Shown: positions 25,311 to 34,028, counted from the stretch's first letter. The stretch: 64,000 bases of DNA from Pseudonocardia parietis (GCF_017876315.1 NZ_JAGINU010000001.1:3534001-3598000); one strand, 5' to 3'. The notes: generated by a model not told the origin, from the sequence alone. Numbers and translations are program-made.

Positions 25311-26243
25311 ATGGTCACCGTCGATCAGTTCGACGAGCTTGCCAGCAAGATCGACAACTGGGGCCGCTGGGGCCCGGACGACGAGCGAGGCACCCTCAAC
25401 CTCGTCACGCCGGAGGTCGTGGTCAAGGCCGCGCGATCGGTGGTGAGCGGAGAGACGTTCCCGCTCGCGATGGGTCTGTCCCTCGACGGCCCGCAGACCG
25501 GCGCCGGTGTTCCGGGGCGGATCAACCCCGTCCGTACGATGCTCGGCATCAACGTGCCGATCGCCGAGGGCGAGCACGCCGCGGCCTGGAGCGACGACGT
25601 CGTCTACAGCCCCGTGCAGGCGGCGACGCACTGGGACGCGCTCTCGCACGTCAGCCACCGCGGCCTCATGTACAACGGCATCCCGGCCGACTCGATCGAC
25701 TCGTCCGGCGCCACCCGGCTCGCCATGGAGGCCGCGGGGCCGATCGTGTCCCGGGGCGTGCTGCTCGACGTCGCCCGGTACGAGGGGGTCGACCGGCTGC
25801 CCCCGGGGTACCCGGTGACCCGGGACGTGCTCGCGGCCGTCGAGCAGGCGCAGGACAGCCCGGTGGAGGAGGGGGACATCGTCCTGATCCGCACGGGACA
25901 GGCGCGCCGGTTCCTCGAGGGTGACAAGAACGGATATCGGAACCGGCCGGTCCCGGCCCTGGACTGGGACGCTCCGCTGTACTTCCACGAGCGTGGGGTG
26001 GCCGCCACGGCGACCGACAACATGTCCTTCGAGCTCCTGCCCTCGAGCGTCCCGGAGGTCGTGCTCCCGGTACACGTGCTCTGCCTGGTGCGGATGGGGA
26101 TGGTGCAGGGGCAGAACTTCGTGCTCGAGGACCTCGGTGCGGCCTGCGCCGTGGATCGCCGGTACACCTTCCATCTCGGCGCGATGCCGGAACCCTTCCT
26201 CCGGAGCACCGGTGGGATGGTGCACCCGGTCGCCGTCCGGTGA
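25311..26243 (+). CDS. cyclase family protein (kynurenine-formamidase-like hydrolase) 2
   Basis: This 310-residue paralogue of the protein at 16664 shares KIDNWGRWGPDDERGTLNLVTPE and the variant metal motif QAATHWDALSHVSHRG. Here the second position is His rather than the Gln of paralogue 1, so metal binding may be closer to the classical form. A well-placed GAGGAGTTGAGGAC precedes the ATG. It is the last gene of the plus-strand run and ends at a strong terminator. Two diverged copies in one locus suggest two successive ring- or amide-opening steps or two related substrates. Confidence 0.85.
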   Translation: MVTVDQFDELASKIDNWGRWGPDDERGTLNLVTPEVVVKAARSVVSGETFPLAMGLSLDGPQTGAGVPGRINPVRTMLGINVPIAEGEHAAAWSDDVVYSPVQAATHWDALSHVSHRGLMYNGIPADSIDSSGATRLAMEAAGPIVSRGVLLDVARYEGVDRLPPGYPVTRDVLAAVEQAQDSPVEEGDIVLIRTGQARRFLEGDKNGYRNRPVPALDWDAPLYFHERGVAATATDNMSFELLPSSVPEVVLPVHVLCLVRMGMVQGQNFVLEDLGAACAVDRRYTFHLGAMPEPFLRSTGGMVHPVAVR

Positions 26244-26249
26244 GTGACT

Positions 26250-26288
26250 CCGCCCGCCGAATTGAGAGTACTCAGATTCGGCGGGCGG
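26250..26288. terminator. bidirectional terminator hairpin
   Basis: CCGCCCGCCGAAT (26250-26262) pairs with 26276-26288 over 13 bp. A further 4-bp TGAG/CTCA stem closes on an AGTA loop. It lies between convergent genes ending at 26243 and 26296. Confidence 0.85.
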
Positions 26289-26295
26289 CTCGAAC

Positions 26296-27084
26296 TCAGC
26301 CCATCGGGTAGGGATAGTTGCGGCTGGTCCCGCCGTCGACGACCAGCGTCTGGCCCGTGACCCACTGAGAGAGGTCGCTCAGGAAGAACAACAGGGCCGA
26401 CGCGATGTCGGAGGGCTCCCCGACACGGCCCAGCGGCACCGGGCGGGCCGCGGTCTCGTAGTAGTCGGGCTCCGGGTGCCGCTCGGCCACCCGCGGTGTG
26501 TACGTCTGGCCCGGCGCGACCACGTTCACCCGGATGCCGGCCGGTCCGTACTCGACCGCGGCAGACGCGGCGAGGTTGGACAGGCCGGCCTTCGCGGCGC
26601 CGTACACCGCGTGCTTCGGGGCGGAGCGGACCCCGGAGATCGAGCCGACGAAGGCCATCGAGCCGCCGTCGGTCATCGCACGGGCGCCGATCTGCAGCGC
26701 CAGGAAGACATGGCGCAGGTTGAGGGCGATGCCGCGCTCGAAGACCTCGTCGTCGGAGTCGGCGATCGTGGCGAGGTTCGAGATGCCGATGATGTCGGCC
26801 AGCCCGTGCAGCGGCCCGAAGCGCGCCACCGCCTCGGCCACCATCCGCTCGACCTCCTCGCGGTTCGTCGCGTCGCCGACCAGGGGCAGCCCGCCCACCT
26901 CGTCGGCGACGCGCTTCGCCCGCTCCGCGTCGGTGTCGACGACCGTGACGTTCGCGCCGACACTCGCCGCGGCGACACAGGTCTGGTGGCCGATGCCCAG
27001 GCCGCCACCGAGTACCAGGACGTGACGGTCGGGCAGTCGGAGCAGGCCCGGATAGTCGGGTGTGCTGCCGGTGGGCAAGGGCAT
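26296..27084 (-). CDS. SDR family oxidoreductase
   Basis: This 262-residue classical SDR starts at ATG 27084, which has GGAGG seven bases upstream; a GTG 15 bases earlier overlaps that site. The cofactor loop reads LGGGLGIG and VVDTDAERA follows, suggesting NAD preference. The NNAG segment is replaced by DIIGISNLA. The catalytic region has VGSISG and YGAAKAG, and the end is TGQTLVVDGG. It probably oxidises an alcohol intermediate. It is transcribed divergently from the GDSL hydrolase gene. Confidence 0.86.
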   Translation of the reverse strand: MPLPTGSTPDYPGLLRLPDRHVLVLGGGLGIGHQTCVAAASVGANVTVVDTDAERAKRVADEVGGLPLVGDATNREEVERMVAEAVARFGPLHGLADIIGISNLATIADSDDEVFERGIALNLRHVFLALQIGARAMTDGGSMAFVGSISGVRSAPKHAVYGAAKAGLSNLAASAAVEYGPAGIRVNVVAPGQTYTPRVAERHPEPDYYETAARPVPLGRVGEPSDIASALLFFLSDLSQWVTGQTLVVDGGTSRNYPYPMG

Positions 27085-27167
27085 CGTCGCTACCTCCACT
27101 CGTACCGGCGCGGGAACCCGTCGGGACTCGGACGGTCCGATCGTGCCGGAATTCCAATTGAGTGTAG

Positions 27168-27173
27168 TAAATT
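27168..27173 (+). promoter_or_regulatory. -10 element of a leaderless transcript
   Basis: TAAATT lies exactly six bases before the ATG at 27180, with no ribosome-binding site between. TAnnnT at that distance is the usual layout of actinobacterial leaderless mRNAs. The surrounding 25 bases are unusually AT-rich. Confidence 0.5.
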
Positions 27174-27179
27174 AACCTC

Positions 27180-28214
27180 ATGCGGGTCGAGAAGCACGAG
27201 CCTACGACGACCGGACGGCACGCGGCGGAGCCCTTCGTCCGGGGGGTGCTCCCGGGCCTGTCCTGGGCCGAGGGGGCGCGGCTGCCCGCGGCCGCGACCC
27301 GGAAGCTGCCGGCCGACACCGGCTGGGCGGCGCGCGTCGCGGCCGGGGTGCACCTCGCCCTCACCGGCACGGCGCGGGCCGTCGACCTCACCGTGCGGAT
27401 CGGCGAACGGACCACCGTCCCGGCGCCGACGGTCGCGGAGGCCTTTCTGGCGCGCGCGGCGGGGGCTCCGGGCGTGGCGATCCCGGTCCCGACCGGCGGG
27501 TCGGTCCGGATTCCGCTGCCCGAGCGCGCTGCCGACGAGATCGTGCGGATCCACCTCCCGGAGGCGGTCGAGGTGCGCGTCGACTCCCTCACGCCGGTCG
27601 ACGGCGTGATCGAACCGGCGCCGCGTGGCCCTCTGTGGGTGGTCTACGGCGACTCGATCGCCCAGGGCTGGTCGGCGAGCGAGGCCGGGCGGGCCTGGCC
27701 GTCGCTGGTCGCCGACACCCTCGGCATGGACCTGGTGAACCTCGGGTTCGCGGGCGCCGCGCGCGGCGAGATGCTCGCCGCGGACGTCGTCGCCGGGTCG
27801 GGGGCCGCCGCCGTCACGCTCGCCTGGGGGACGAACGCCTGGTCGTCGCTGCCGACCGATGCCCCCACGATCGCGGAGACGATGCGTCTGTTCCTCACCA
27901 CGCTGCGCCAGGGCCTGCCGGCCGCGCCGATCGTGGTCGTCAGCCCGATCGTCCGGCCCGACGCCGAACAGACCCCGAACCGGTTCGGGGCGACGCATGC
28001 AGAGCTGCGTACTGCCCTGGAGGACGCGGTGCGCCGCTTCGTGACGGCGACGGGGGACACCGGGATCACCCTGGTCCCGGGCCGGGATCTCGTGCCGGCC
28101 GACGAGCTCCCGGACGGTCTGCACCCCGGCGACGCGGGCCATCGCGGCCTGGCGGCGGGCGTCGCTCCGCACGTCGCCGCCGGCCTCGGGCTGCACACCC
28201 CGGCAGCGCACTGA
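27180..28214 (+). CDS. SGNH/GDSL-family hydrolase
   Basis: This is a 344-residue protein. The N-terminal 140 residues look like a beta-rich accessory domain. The C-terminal SGNH domain has VVYGDSIAQGW with the nucleophile at Ser159, the block II Gly in NLGFAGAARGE, WGTNAW in place of GxND, and DGLHPGDAGH with the Asp and His of the catalytic set. No signal peptide is apparent, so it is probably a cytoplasmic esterase or deacylase, suited to cleaving an ester such as a Baeyer-Villiger product (inference). Translation probably starts on a leaderless mRNA. Its stop codon begins a 10-bp tandem repeat. Confidence 0.85.
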   Translation: MRVEKHEPTTTGRHAAEPFVRGVLPGLSWAEGARLPAAATRKLPADTGWAARVAAGVHLALTGTARAVDLTVRIGERTTVPAPTVAEAFLARAAGAPGVAIPVPTGGSVRIPLPERAADEIVRIHLPEAVEVRVDSLTPVDGVIEPAPRGPLWVVYGDSIAQGWSASEAGRAWPSLVADTLGMDLVNLGFAGAARGEMLAADVVAGSGAAAVTLAWGTNAWSSLPTDAPTIAETMRLFLTTLRQGLPAAPIVVVSPIVRPDAEQTPNRFGATHAELRTALEDAVRRFVTATGDTGITLVPGRDLVPADELPDGLHPGDAGHRGLAAGVAPHVAAGLGLHTPAAH

Positions 28215-28250
28215 CCTGCACTGACCTGCACTGACCTGCACTGACCTGCA
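28208..28250. repeat. 10-bp tandem repeat, four units
   Basis: CTGACCTGCA is repeated four times without mismatch at 28211-28250, preceded by GCA. It starts inside the stop codon of the hydrolase gene and is followed by degenerate CCGCACCGGA-like units to about 28300. The core GCACTGACC is identical to the start of the 17-bp repeat units at 10848-10896 and 38057-38124. Confidence 0.8.
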
Positions 28251-28342
28251 CCGCACCGGACCGCACCGCATCGGACCCCACTGAACCGCACCGAAAATGC
28301 AGCACACACAGCGCGCCGCCGCGGCGGCGGAGGAGGACGGAC

Positions 28343-29134
28343 ATGGATGTCGCCCAGGCATTCCGGCTGGACGAACGGGTCGCAATCGTCACCGGAGGCG
28401 GTAGCGGAATCGGCGAGGCGAGTGCCGCGGTACTCGCCGGCGCGGGCGCCCGCGTGGTGGTCGCCGACCTCGACCGGGACAACGCCGAGCGGGTCGCGAA
28501 GGCGATCACGAACGACGGTGGGGACGCGGTCGCCCAGCAGGTCGACGTGTCCGACAAGCAGGCCGTGGACGACCTGGTCGCCTCGACCCTCGCCGAGAGC
28601 GGCAGGCTGGACGTACTGCTCAACAACGCGGGCATCATGCTGCGCAGCCCGCTGCTGGAGGTCTCCGCCGAGGAGTTCGAGCAGATGCTGGCCGTGAACC
28701 TGAAGAGCGTGCTCCACGGCACGCAGGCCGCCGCCCGCGTCATGAAGCCGGGCTCCGCGATCGTGAACACCCTGTCGACGATCATCGACTTCAGCACGCC
28801 GGGGACCGGCTCGTACGCCGTGACGAAGAAGGGGGCCGAGGCGCTCACCCGGACCTTCGCCGTCGAGCTCGGCCCGCTCGGTATCCGGGTCAACGGGATC
28901 GCCCCCGGGTGGACCGAGTCGGGCATGACCAAGGGCTCGGCCGTCGACGAGCGCGGTGCGTTCGACCGCACCACGTTCGACGAGCTCGCGGGGCGGATGT
29001 CCGCACGCTCCCCGCTGGAGGGTGTCACCGAACCCCTCGACTCCGCTTTCGCGGTCCTCTACCTGGCGTCGGCGGCGAGCCGGTTCGTGACCGGACATGT
29101 CGTCCGTGTCAACGGCGGCGCCTCGATGGCCTGA
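28343..29134 (+). CDS. SDR family oxidoreductase
   Basis: This 263-residue classical SDR has TGGGSGIG near residue 17, ADLDRDNAER after it, LLNNAGIM at about 90, a catalytic Ser in NTLSTI and the YAVTKKG tetrad, and ends VTGHVVRVNGGASMA. It would oxidise or reduce a hydroxy/keto pair with NAD(H), such as a 3-hydroxyacyl-CoA. GGAGGAGG sits before the ATG at 28343. The next SDR gene starts 10 bp downstream, so the two are one transcript, probably continuing from the hydrolase gene. Confidence 0.9.
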   Translation: MDVAQAFRLDERVAIVTGGGSGIGEASAAVLAGAGARVVVADLDRDNAERVAKAITNDGGDAVAQQVDVSDKQAVDDLVASTLAESGRLDVLLNNAGIMLRSPLLEVSAEEFEQMLAVNLKSVLHGTQAAARVMKPGSAIVNTLSTIIDFSTPGTGSYAVTKKGAEALTRTFAVELGPLGIRVNGIAPGWTESGMTKGSAVDERGAFDRTTFDELAGRMSARSPLEGVTEPLDSAFAVLYLASAASRFVTGHVVRVNGGASMA

Positions 29135-29144
29135 AGGGAACGAC

Positions 29145-29912
29145 ATGTCGGCACGACTGCAGGGGCGGATCGCCCTGATCACCGGAGCGGCCCGGGGGAT
29201 GGGCGCCGCGGAGGCCGCGCTGTTCGCGGACGAGGGAGCACGGGTCGTCGTCACCGACGTCCTCGACGACCTCGGTAAGCAGACCGCACGCGACATCGGC
29301 GGGGACTACCTCCATCTCGACGTCACCTCACCCGAACAGTGGGCCCGCGCGGCCGAGACGGTGCGGGACTCCTTCGGGCGCCTCGACGTCCTGGTGAACA
29401 ACGCCGGGATCGGGACGCGGCCGGGCAGGTTCGACGAGCTCGACCCGGCCGAGCACCTGCGCCTGTTCGACGTCAACGTGCACGGTCCCTACTACGGTCT
29501 GCGCGCCCTGCTCCCGCTCCTGGAACAGAGCGACGGTGCGTCCGTCGTGAACATCTCGTCCATCGACGGGCTGGCCGGAGTGGCGGGGATGGCGAGCTAC
29601 GCCGCGTCGAAGCACGCGGTCACCGGCTTCACGAAGTCGGTCGCGCAGGAGCTGGGCCCGCTCGGGATCAGGGTGAACTCGGTCCATCCAGGAGTGATCG
29701 AGACCCCGCTGGTGAACTCGGTCGGCGAGGTCCGGCTCGCCCGGCTCGGCCGCACGGTGGCGCGGCAGCCGCTGACGCGAATGGGCAGCGCGGACGAGGT
29801 CGCACGGATGGTGCTCTTCCTCGCCTCGGACGAGTCCGCGTACTGCACGGGAGCACAGTTCACGGTCGACGGCGGGCACCTGGCCGGCCCGTGGCGCGAG
29901 GCGCCGGCCTGA
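29145..29912 (+). CDS. SDR family oxidoreductase (hydroxysteroid-dehydrogenase-like)
   Basis: This 255-residue SDR has TGAARGMG, VLVNNAGIGTRPG, the catalytic Ser in VVNISSIDGLAG and YAASKHAVTGFTKSVA, and ends CTGAQFTVDGG. The pattern GLAGVAGMASYAASK is common in actinobacterial 3-alpha/20-beta-hydroxysteroid-type dehydrogenases, though substrate cannot be read from this. The ATG at 29145 follows GAAGGGA. A strong terminator follows eight bases after its stop, ending the hydrolase-SDR-SDR unit. Confidence 0.9.
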   Translation: MSARLQGRIALITGAARGMGAAEAALFADEGARVVVTDVLDDLGKQTARDIGGDYLHLDVTSPEQWARAAETVRDSFGRLDVLVNNAGIGTRPGRFDELDPAEHLRLFDVNVHGPYYGLRALLPLLEQSDGASVVNISSIDGLAGVAGMASYAASKHAVTGFTKSVAQELGPLGIRVNSVHPGVIETPLVNSVGEVRLARLGRTVARQPLTRMGSADEVARMVLFLASDESAYCTGAQFTVDGGHLAGPWREAPA

Positions 29913-29919
29913 CGACGGC

Positions 29920-29950
29920 CCGGGGGTGCCCGCCGAGCGGGCACCCCCGG
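29920..29950. terminator. bidirectional terminator hairpin
   Basis: A perfect 14-bp stem (29920-29933 with 29937-29950) closes on a three-base loop between the convergent genes ending at 29912 and 29955. Confidence 0.9.
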
Positions 29951-29954
29951 TGTC

Positions 29955-31598
29955 TCACCCCGCCGTGGTGGCGGCCGCCTCCGACCGGAGACGGTCTCGC
30001 AGCTCGAACTTGCGGACCTTCCCCGACGGCGCCCGGGGCAGGTCGTCAACGACCTCGAGCCGTTCTGGTGCCTTCTGCGGGGCGACGCCGTGGCGCACGA
30101 ACAGCTCCCGCACCTCGTCGAGTTCCAGGGGCTCGTCGCCGTCGAGGACCACGAACGCCGCGACGGCCTCGCCGTACCTCGGGTCCGGGGCCGCGACCAC
30201 GGCGGCGTGCCGTACCCGCGGGTGGGTGGCGATGATGTCCTCGACCTCCTTGGACGCGATGTTCTCGCCGCCGCGGATGATCAGGTCCTTGATCCGGTCG
30301 GTGACGGTGAGATAGCCCTGCTCGTCGAACCTGCCCACGTCGCCGGTGCGGAACCAGCCGCCGGGCAGGAACGTCGTCATGTCGTGGGCCGCGTCGCGGT
30401 AGCCGACGAACTGGCTGGGCCCGCGGGTCACGATCTCGCCGACCTCGCCGGTCGGCAGGGTGGCGAACCGCTCGTCCACGATCCGGATCTCGTCACCGAA
30501 GCGGACCAGCCCGTCCGTGGACGAGCGCCGTGCGGCGGGGGTCGCCAGCGGCGCGGTCGCGCAGCGGGGGTGCTCGGTGCTGCCGTACGCGCGCGCCACG
30601 ACCATCCCGACCGCGTCCGCCCGTTCGACGAGTGAGGGCGGCACGTTCGCCCCACCGACCTGGACCGAGCGCAGGCTGGAGATGTCGGCGCCCGCCGCGG
30701 CCGCACCCGCGAGGACGGCCTCCACGTGCAGCGGGGTCCCGCTGGTCACGCTGCAGCGGTACTCCTCGATCAACCGGACGGCGAGGTCCGGCAGCCACCG
30801 GTCCATGATCACGGTGTGGGTGCCACCGGTGATCCCGGCGCAGAGCGACAGCAGTCCGGCGATGTGCCCGGAGGGCCACGGGATCAGCCGGGTGTCGTTG
30901 CCGCCCTCCTTGATCCGGTCGCCCTTGCGCAGCTCCACGAGCAGGGTGTTGTGGGTGTGCTGCACGCCCTTCGGGACGCCCGTCGTGCCGGAGGTGTAGA
31001 TGATCGCGCAGGGGTCGTCCGCCCCGGCCTTCGTGGTGCGTGCCTGCGGCGGACCGCCGGCCACCAGGTCGTCCCACGACACCGCACCCGCCGGGCGGCG
31101 CTCACCGATGACCACCAGGTGCTCGAGGTCGGGAGTGTCGCCGAGGTTCCCGACGCGGTCGACGAAGTCGATCGACCGCCAGGCATCGGGCACGATCAGC
31201 ACCTTCGCGCGCGAGTCCCGGACGATGTGGCCGAGCTCGCCGGGCCCGTAGATGTGGGTGATCGGGACGAGGGCGGCACCGGCCAGCCACGTACCGAAGT
31301 ACGAGGCCACCAGCTCCGGCCGGTTGGGTACCTGCACCGCGACGACGTCGCCGGGACCGACACCCAGCCGGCGCAGCCCGTCCGCCACCCGTCGTCCGCG
31401 CTCCACCATTCCCGCGAGCGTGAACTCCGCGCGGTCGGTCTCCGAGGCGAACACGAACCGGGTGTTCGCGAACCGCTCGGCCGCGTGGGCGAGTGTGTCG
31501 GCGAGGGTGAGCGAGGCGTAGTGGCCCTCGTCGTACCAGCGCGTGCGCAGCTGCGCGAGGTCGCGCCTGCGCTGCTCCTGTGTCAGGGCCACTGCCAT
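29955..31598 (-). CDS. AMP-dependent acyl-CoA synthetase/ligase
   Basis: This 547-residue ANL ligase has YTSGTTGVPKGVQHTHN at about residue 205, ARAYGSTEHPRC for the A5 motif, GWFRTGDVGRFDEQGYLTVTDRIKD for A7-A8 and the catalytic Lys in APSGKVRKFELRD. It resembles the cyclohexanecarboxylate/2-hydroxy-aryl CoA ligase branch in organisation, but the substrate is not determinable. GAGGAG precedes the ATG at 31598. Ten bases separate it from the upstream AMACR-type gene, so activation and racemisation or CoA transfer of one acid are probably coupled. Confidence 0.9.
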   Translation of the reverse strand: MAVALTQEQRRRDLAQLRTRWYDEGHYASLTLADTLAHAAERFANTRFVFASETDRAEFTLAGMVERGRRVADGLRRLGVGPGDVVAVQVPNRPELVASYFGTWLAGAALVPITHIYGPGELGHIVRDSRAKVLIVPDAWRSIDFVDRVGNLGDTPDLEHLVVIGERRPAGAVSWDDLVAGGPPQARTTKAGADDPCAIIYTSGTTGVPKGVQHTHNTLLVELRKGDRIKEGGNDTRLIPWPSGHIAGLLSLCAGITGGTHTVIMDRWLPDLAVRLIEEYRCSVTSGTPLHVEAVLAGAAAAGADISSLRSVQVGGANVPPSLVERADAVGMVVARAYGSTEHPRCATAPLATPAARRSSTDGLVRFGDEIRIVDERFATLPTGEVGEIVTRGPSQFVGYRDAAHDMTTFLPGGWFRTGDVGRFDEQGYLTVTDRIKDLIIRGGENIASKEVEDIIATHPRVRHAAVVAAPDPRYGEAVAAFVVLDGDEPLELDEVRELFVRHGVAPQKAPERLEVVDDLPRAPSGKVRKFELRDRLRSEAAATTAG

Positions 31599-31608
31599 CT
31601 GCTCCTCG

Positions 31609-32694
31609 TCAGGCCGCGGGCGTGCCGGGCCGGGTCGTGGTCGGTCCGGCGATCTGCCACCGGGCCAGGATGTCGGCCGGGGCGGTGGGCTCCGGCCGGG
31701 GGAGACCCGGCAGCTCCGGCCGCCAGCCCGCTGCCTGCGGGGCCAGCACCCCGCGGGCCCGCAGGTGCGGATGTCCGGCGGCCTCGGCCAGGTCCAGTAC
31801 GGGGGACAGGCAGGCGTCCGTCCCGGTGGCGGCCGCGGCCCACTCGTCGCGTGTACGGGTGCGGACGGCGGCGGCGATCTCCCGCCGGAGCTCCGGCCAG
31901 GTCTGCGGGTCGTCCCGGCGGGCGGGCCAGCCGGCGTCGAGTCCGAGCAGGGTGACCAGCTCGGCGAAGAACTGTGGCTCGAGGGCGCCGATCGCGACGT
32001 GCCGCCCGTCGGCGCAGTCGTACACGTCGTAGAAGGGGGCGCCGGTGTCGAGCCGGTTGGTGCCGGCGACGTCGGACCACGTCCCTCTGCGGCGGTACTC
32101 GTGGAGCATCGCGGTGAGGTAGGTCGTGCCGTCGACGATCGCGACGTCGAGGGTCTCGCCGCGGCCGGTCCGCTCCCGTCGCAGCAGTGCGGCGAGGACC
32201 GAGGTGACCAGGTACATGCCGCCGGCGCCGAAGTCGCCCAGCAGGTTCGCGGATGGGGTCGGCGCCGCGCCGTCCCGGGAGGCGTGGTGCAGGGCCCCGG
32301 TGAGGGCGATGTAGTTCAGGTCGTGTCCCGCGCGCGGGGCGAGCGGGCCGTGCTGTCCCCAGCCGGTCATCCGGGCGTAGACCAGGCGCGGGTTGTGCTC
32401 GAGCAGGGTCTCGGGCCCGAGGCCGGCGCGCTCGAGCACACCCGGCCGGAAGCCCTCGACGAGTACGTCGGCGGCCTCGGCGAGGCGGTGTGCGAGCGCC
32501 GCGCCGTCCGTGCTCTTGAGGTCGAGCTCGAGAACCGGCCGGTTGTCCGCCATGGCCGGGCGCGGGGTGCCCGGGCGGGCCACCGCGAGGACCTCCGCGC
32601 CGAGGTCGGCCAGCATCATCGAGGCGAACGGTGCCGGGCCGATCCCCAGGAACTCCACGACGCGTACCCCGGCCAGGGGCGGTTCGGACGCCAT
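31609..32694 (-). CDS. CaiB/BaiF family CoA-transferase, alpha-methylacyl-CoA racemase-like
   Basis: This 361-residue protein of the family III CoA-transferase fold has VRVVEFLGIGPAPFASMMLADLGAEV at the N-terminus, typical of AMACR. His124 in RAGHDLNYIALTGAL and Asp154 in LLGDFGAGG match the catalytic pair of mycobacterial racemase (His126/Asp156), and a Glu follows in ALEPQFF. It would epimerise the alpha carbon of a 2-methyl-branched acyl-CoA so that the S form can enter an acyl-CoA dehydrogenase. It is the first gene of a two-gene unit and faces away from the dehydrogenase at 32901. Confidence 0.88.
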   Translation of the reverse strand: MASEPPLAGVRVVEFLGIGPAPFASMMLADLGAEVLAVARPGTPRPAMADNRPVLELDLKSTDGAALAHRLAEAADVLVEGFRPGVLERAGLGPETLLEHNPRLVYARMTGWGQHGPLAPRAGHDLNYIALTGALHHASRDGAAPTPSANLLGDFGAGGMYLVTSVLAALLRRERTGRGETLDVAIVDGTTYLTAMLHEYRRRGTWSDVAGTNRLDTGAPFYDVYDCADGRHVAIGALEPQFFAELVTLLGLDAGWPARRDDPQTWPELRREIAAAVRTRTRDEWAAAATGTDACLSPVLDLAEAAGHPHLRARGVLAPQAAGWRPELPGLPRPEPTAPADILARWQIAGPTTTRPGTPAA

Positions 32695-32856
32695 CGGCCC
32701 TCCCGTCGTCGGTACTGGTGTTCGAGGGTATATCAGTACACGCTTTAGTGGTCACGTGTCCGACACCACAGGGCGGATCCGGTGCCCCGGATAAGCCCGC
32801 GTGTGCAGGTGAGTGCCTGTGTGATCGATGACAGGTTCGACGATTACGTAATGGGG

Positions 32857-32862
32857 TATCCT
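32857..32862 (+). promoter_or_regulatory. -10-like TATCCT upstream of the acyl-CoA dehydrogenase gene
   Basis: GTATCCTCTTTT at 32856-32867 shares its first 11 bases with the box at 39334. It lies 38 bases before the GTG at 32901, in an AT-richer stretch of the 206-bp divergent gap. No convincing -35 is seen. Confidence 0.45.
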
Positions 32863-32900
32863 CTTTTCGTTCTGTGTCGTGCGGCTCCGGGAGGACGGGC

Positions 32901-34028
32901 GTGACCTTCGACGTCGATGACGAGCTCGAGGACCTGCGCCGCTCCGTGCGCCGGTTCCTCGCCGACAAGGCGCCCAGCGAGGACGTGCGCCGGGTGATGG
33001 ACGGCCCGGACGGTCACGATCCGGCCGTGTGGGAGCAGATGGCCGGGCAGCTCGGGCTGCCCGCCATCGCGCTGCCGGAGGAGTACGGCGGGCTGGGGTA
33101 CGGAGCCGGTGAGCTGGTGATCGTGCTCGAGGAGCTGGGCCGGGCGCTCAGCCCCGAGCCCTTCCTGTCGTCCGTCGCGCTGGCCGGGCGCGCGCTGGCG
33201 ACCAGCGGGGACGCCGACGCCGCGGCGCGCTGGCTGCCCGGCATCGCGGACGGGTCGCTCATCGCCGCGCTCGCCGTCAGCGAGCAGGGACGGGACTGGA
33301 CCCTCGACGGGATCGACACCAGGGCCGAGCCGACGGCCGACGGATACGCGATCACCGGTGTCAAGACCTTCGTCATCGGCGGCGAGCGGGCGGACCTGCT
33401 GCTGGTCGCCGCCACCGACGGGGACGGGCTCGCGCTGTACGCCGTCGAGCCGGACGAGACCGTCACCCGGACCCGGCCTGCGGTGCTCGACCCCACCCGC
33501 AGGCTCGCCCGCATCGAGTTCGCCGCAACGCCGGCGAGCCGGGTCCGGGCGCCCGCCGGGCACCTGCGTGAGGTGCTCGACCTGGCCGTCATCGCCGTCG
33601 CCGCGGAGCAGGTCGGCGGCGCCCGCCGATGCCTGGAGATGGCGGTGGAGCACGCGAAGGTGCGGGTCCAGTTCGGCCGCCCGATCGGTTCCTTCCAGGC
33701 GATCAAACACAGGTGCGCGGACCTGCTCGTGGAGGTGGAGGCGGCCCGCTCGGCCCTGCAGCACGCAGCCGCGCTCGCCGCGGACCGCGACGGGACGGAC
33801 CCCGGCGACCTCGCCGTCGCCGCGGCGGTCTGCGGTGCCTGGTGCGGGCAGGCGTACACCCGCGTCGCCAAGGAGACCATCCAGATCCACGGCGGCGTCG
33901 GCTACACCTGGGAGCACGACGCCCACCTGTACCTGAAGCGGGCCAAGTCGAGCGAGCTGCTGTTCGGCTCGCCGGCCGCGCACCGGGCCCGGCTGGCCGA
34001 TCTGGCCGGCATCGGAGGAAGAGGGTAG
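32901..34028 (+). CDS. acyl-CoA dehydrogenase, short type (beta-like subunit)
   Basis: This 375-residue protein has LPAIALPEEYGGLGYGAGELVIVLEELGR in the N-terminal domain. The middle domain lacks the usual SEPxAGSD loop (it reads AVSEQGRDWTLDG). The C-terminal domain has VRVQFGRPIGSFQAIKH and IQIHGGVGYTWEHDAHLYLKR. Such short partners pair with a full-length subunit in the alpha2-beta2 dehydrogenases of steroid catabolism (FadE28/29, FadE26/27). A full-length subunit is encoded next, at 34192. The GTG at 32901 follows GGGAGG. Its TAG stop is the first three bases of a 165-bp structured repeat. Confidence 0.88.
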   Translation: MTFDVDDELEDLRRSVRRFLADKAPSEDVRRVMDGPDGHDPAVWEQMAGQLGLPAIALPEEYGGLGYGAGELVIVLEELGRALSPEPFLSSVALAGRALATSGDADAAARWLPGIADGSLIAALAVSEQGRDWTLDGIDTRAEPTADGYAITGVKTFVIGGERADLLLVAATDGDGLALYAVEPDETVTRTRPAVLDPTRRLARIEFAATPASRVRAPAGHLREVLDLAVIAVAAEQVGGARRCLEMAVEHAKVRVQFGRPIGSFQAIKHRCADLLVEVEAARSALQHAAALAADRDGTDPGDLAVAAAVCGAWCGQAYTRVAKETIQIHGGVGYTWEHDAHLYLKRAKSSELLFGSPAAHRARLADLAGIGGRG

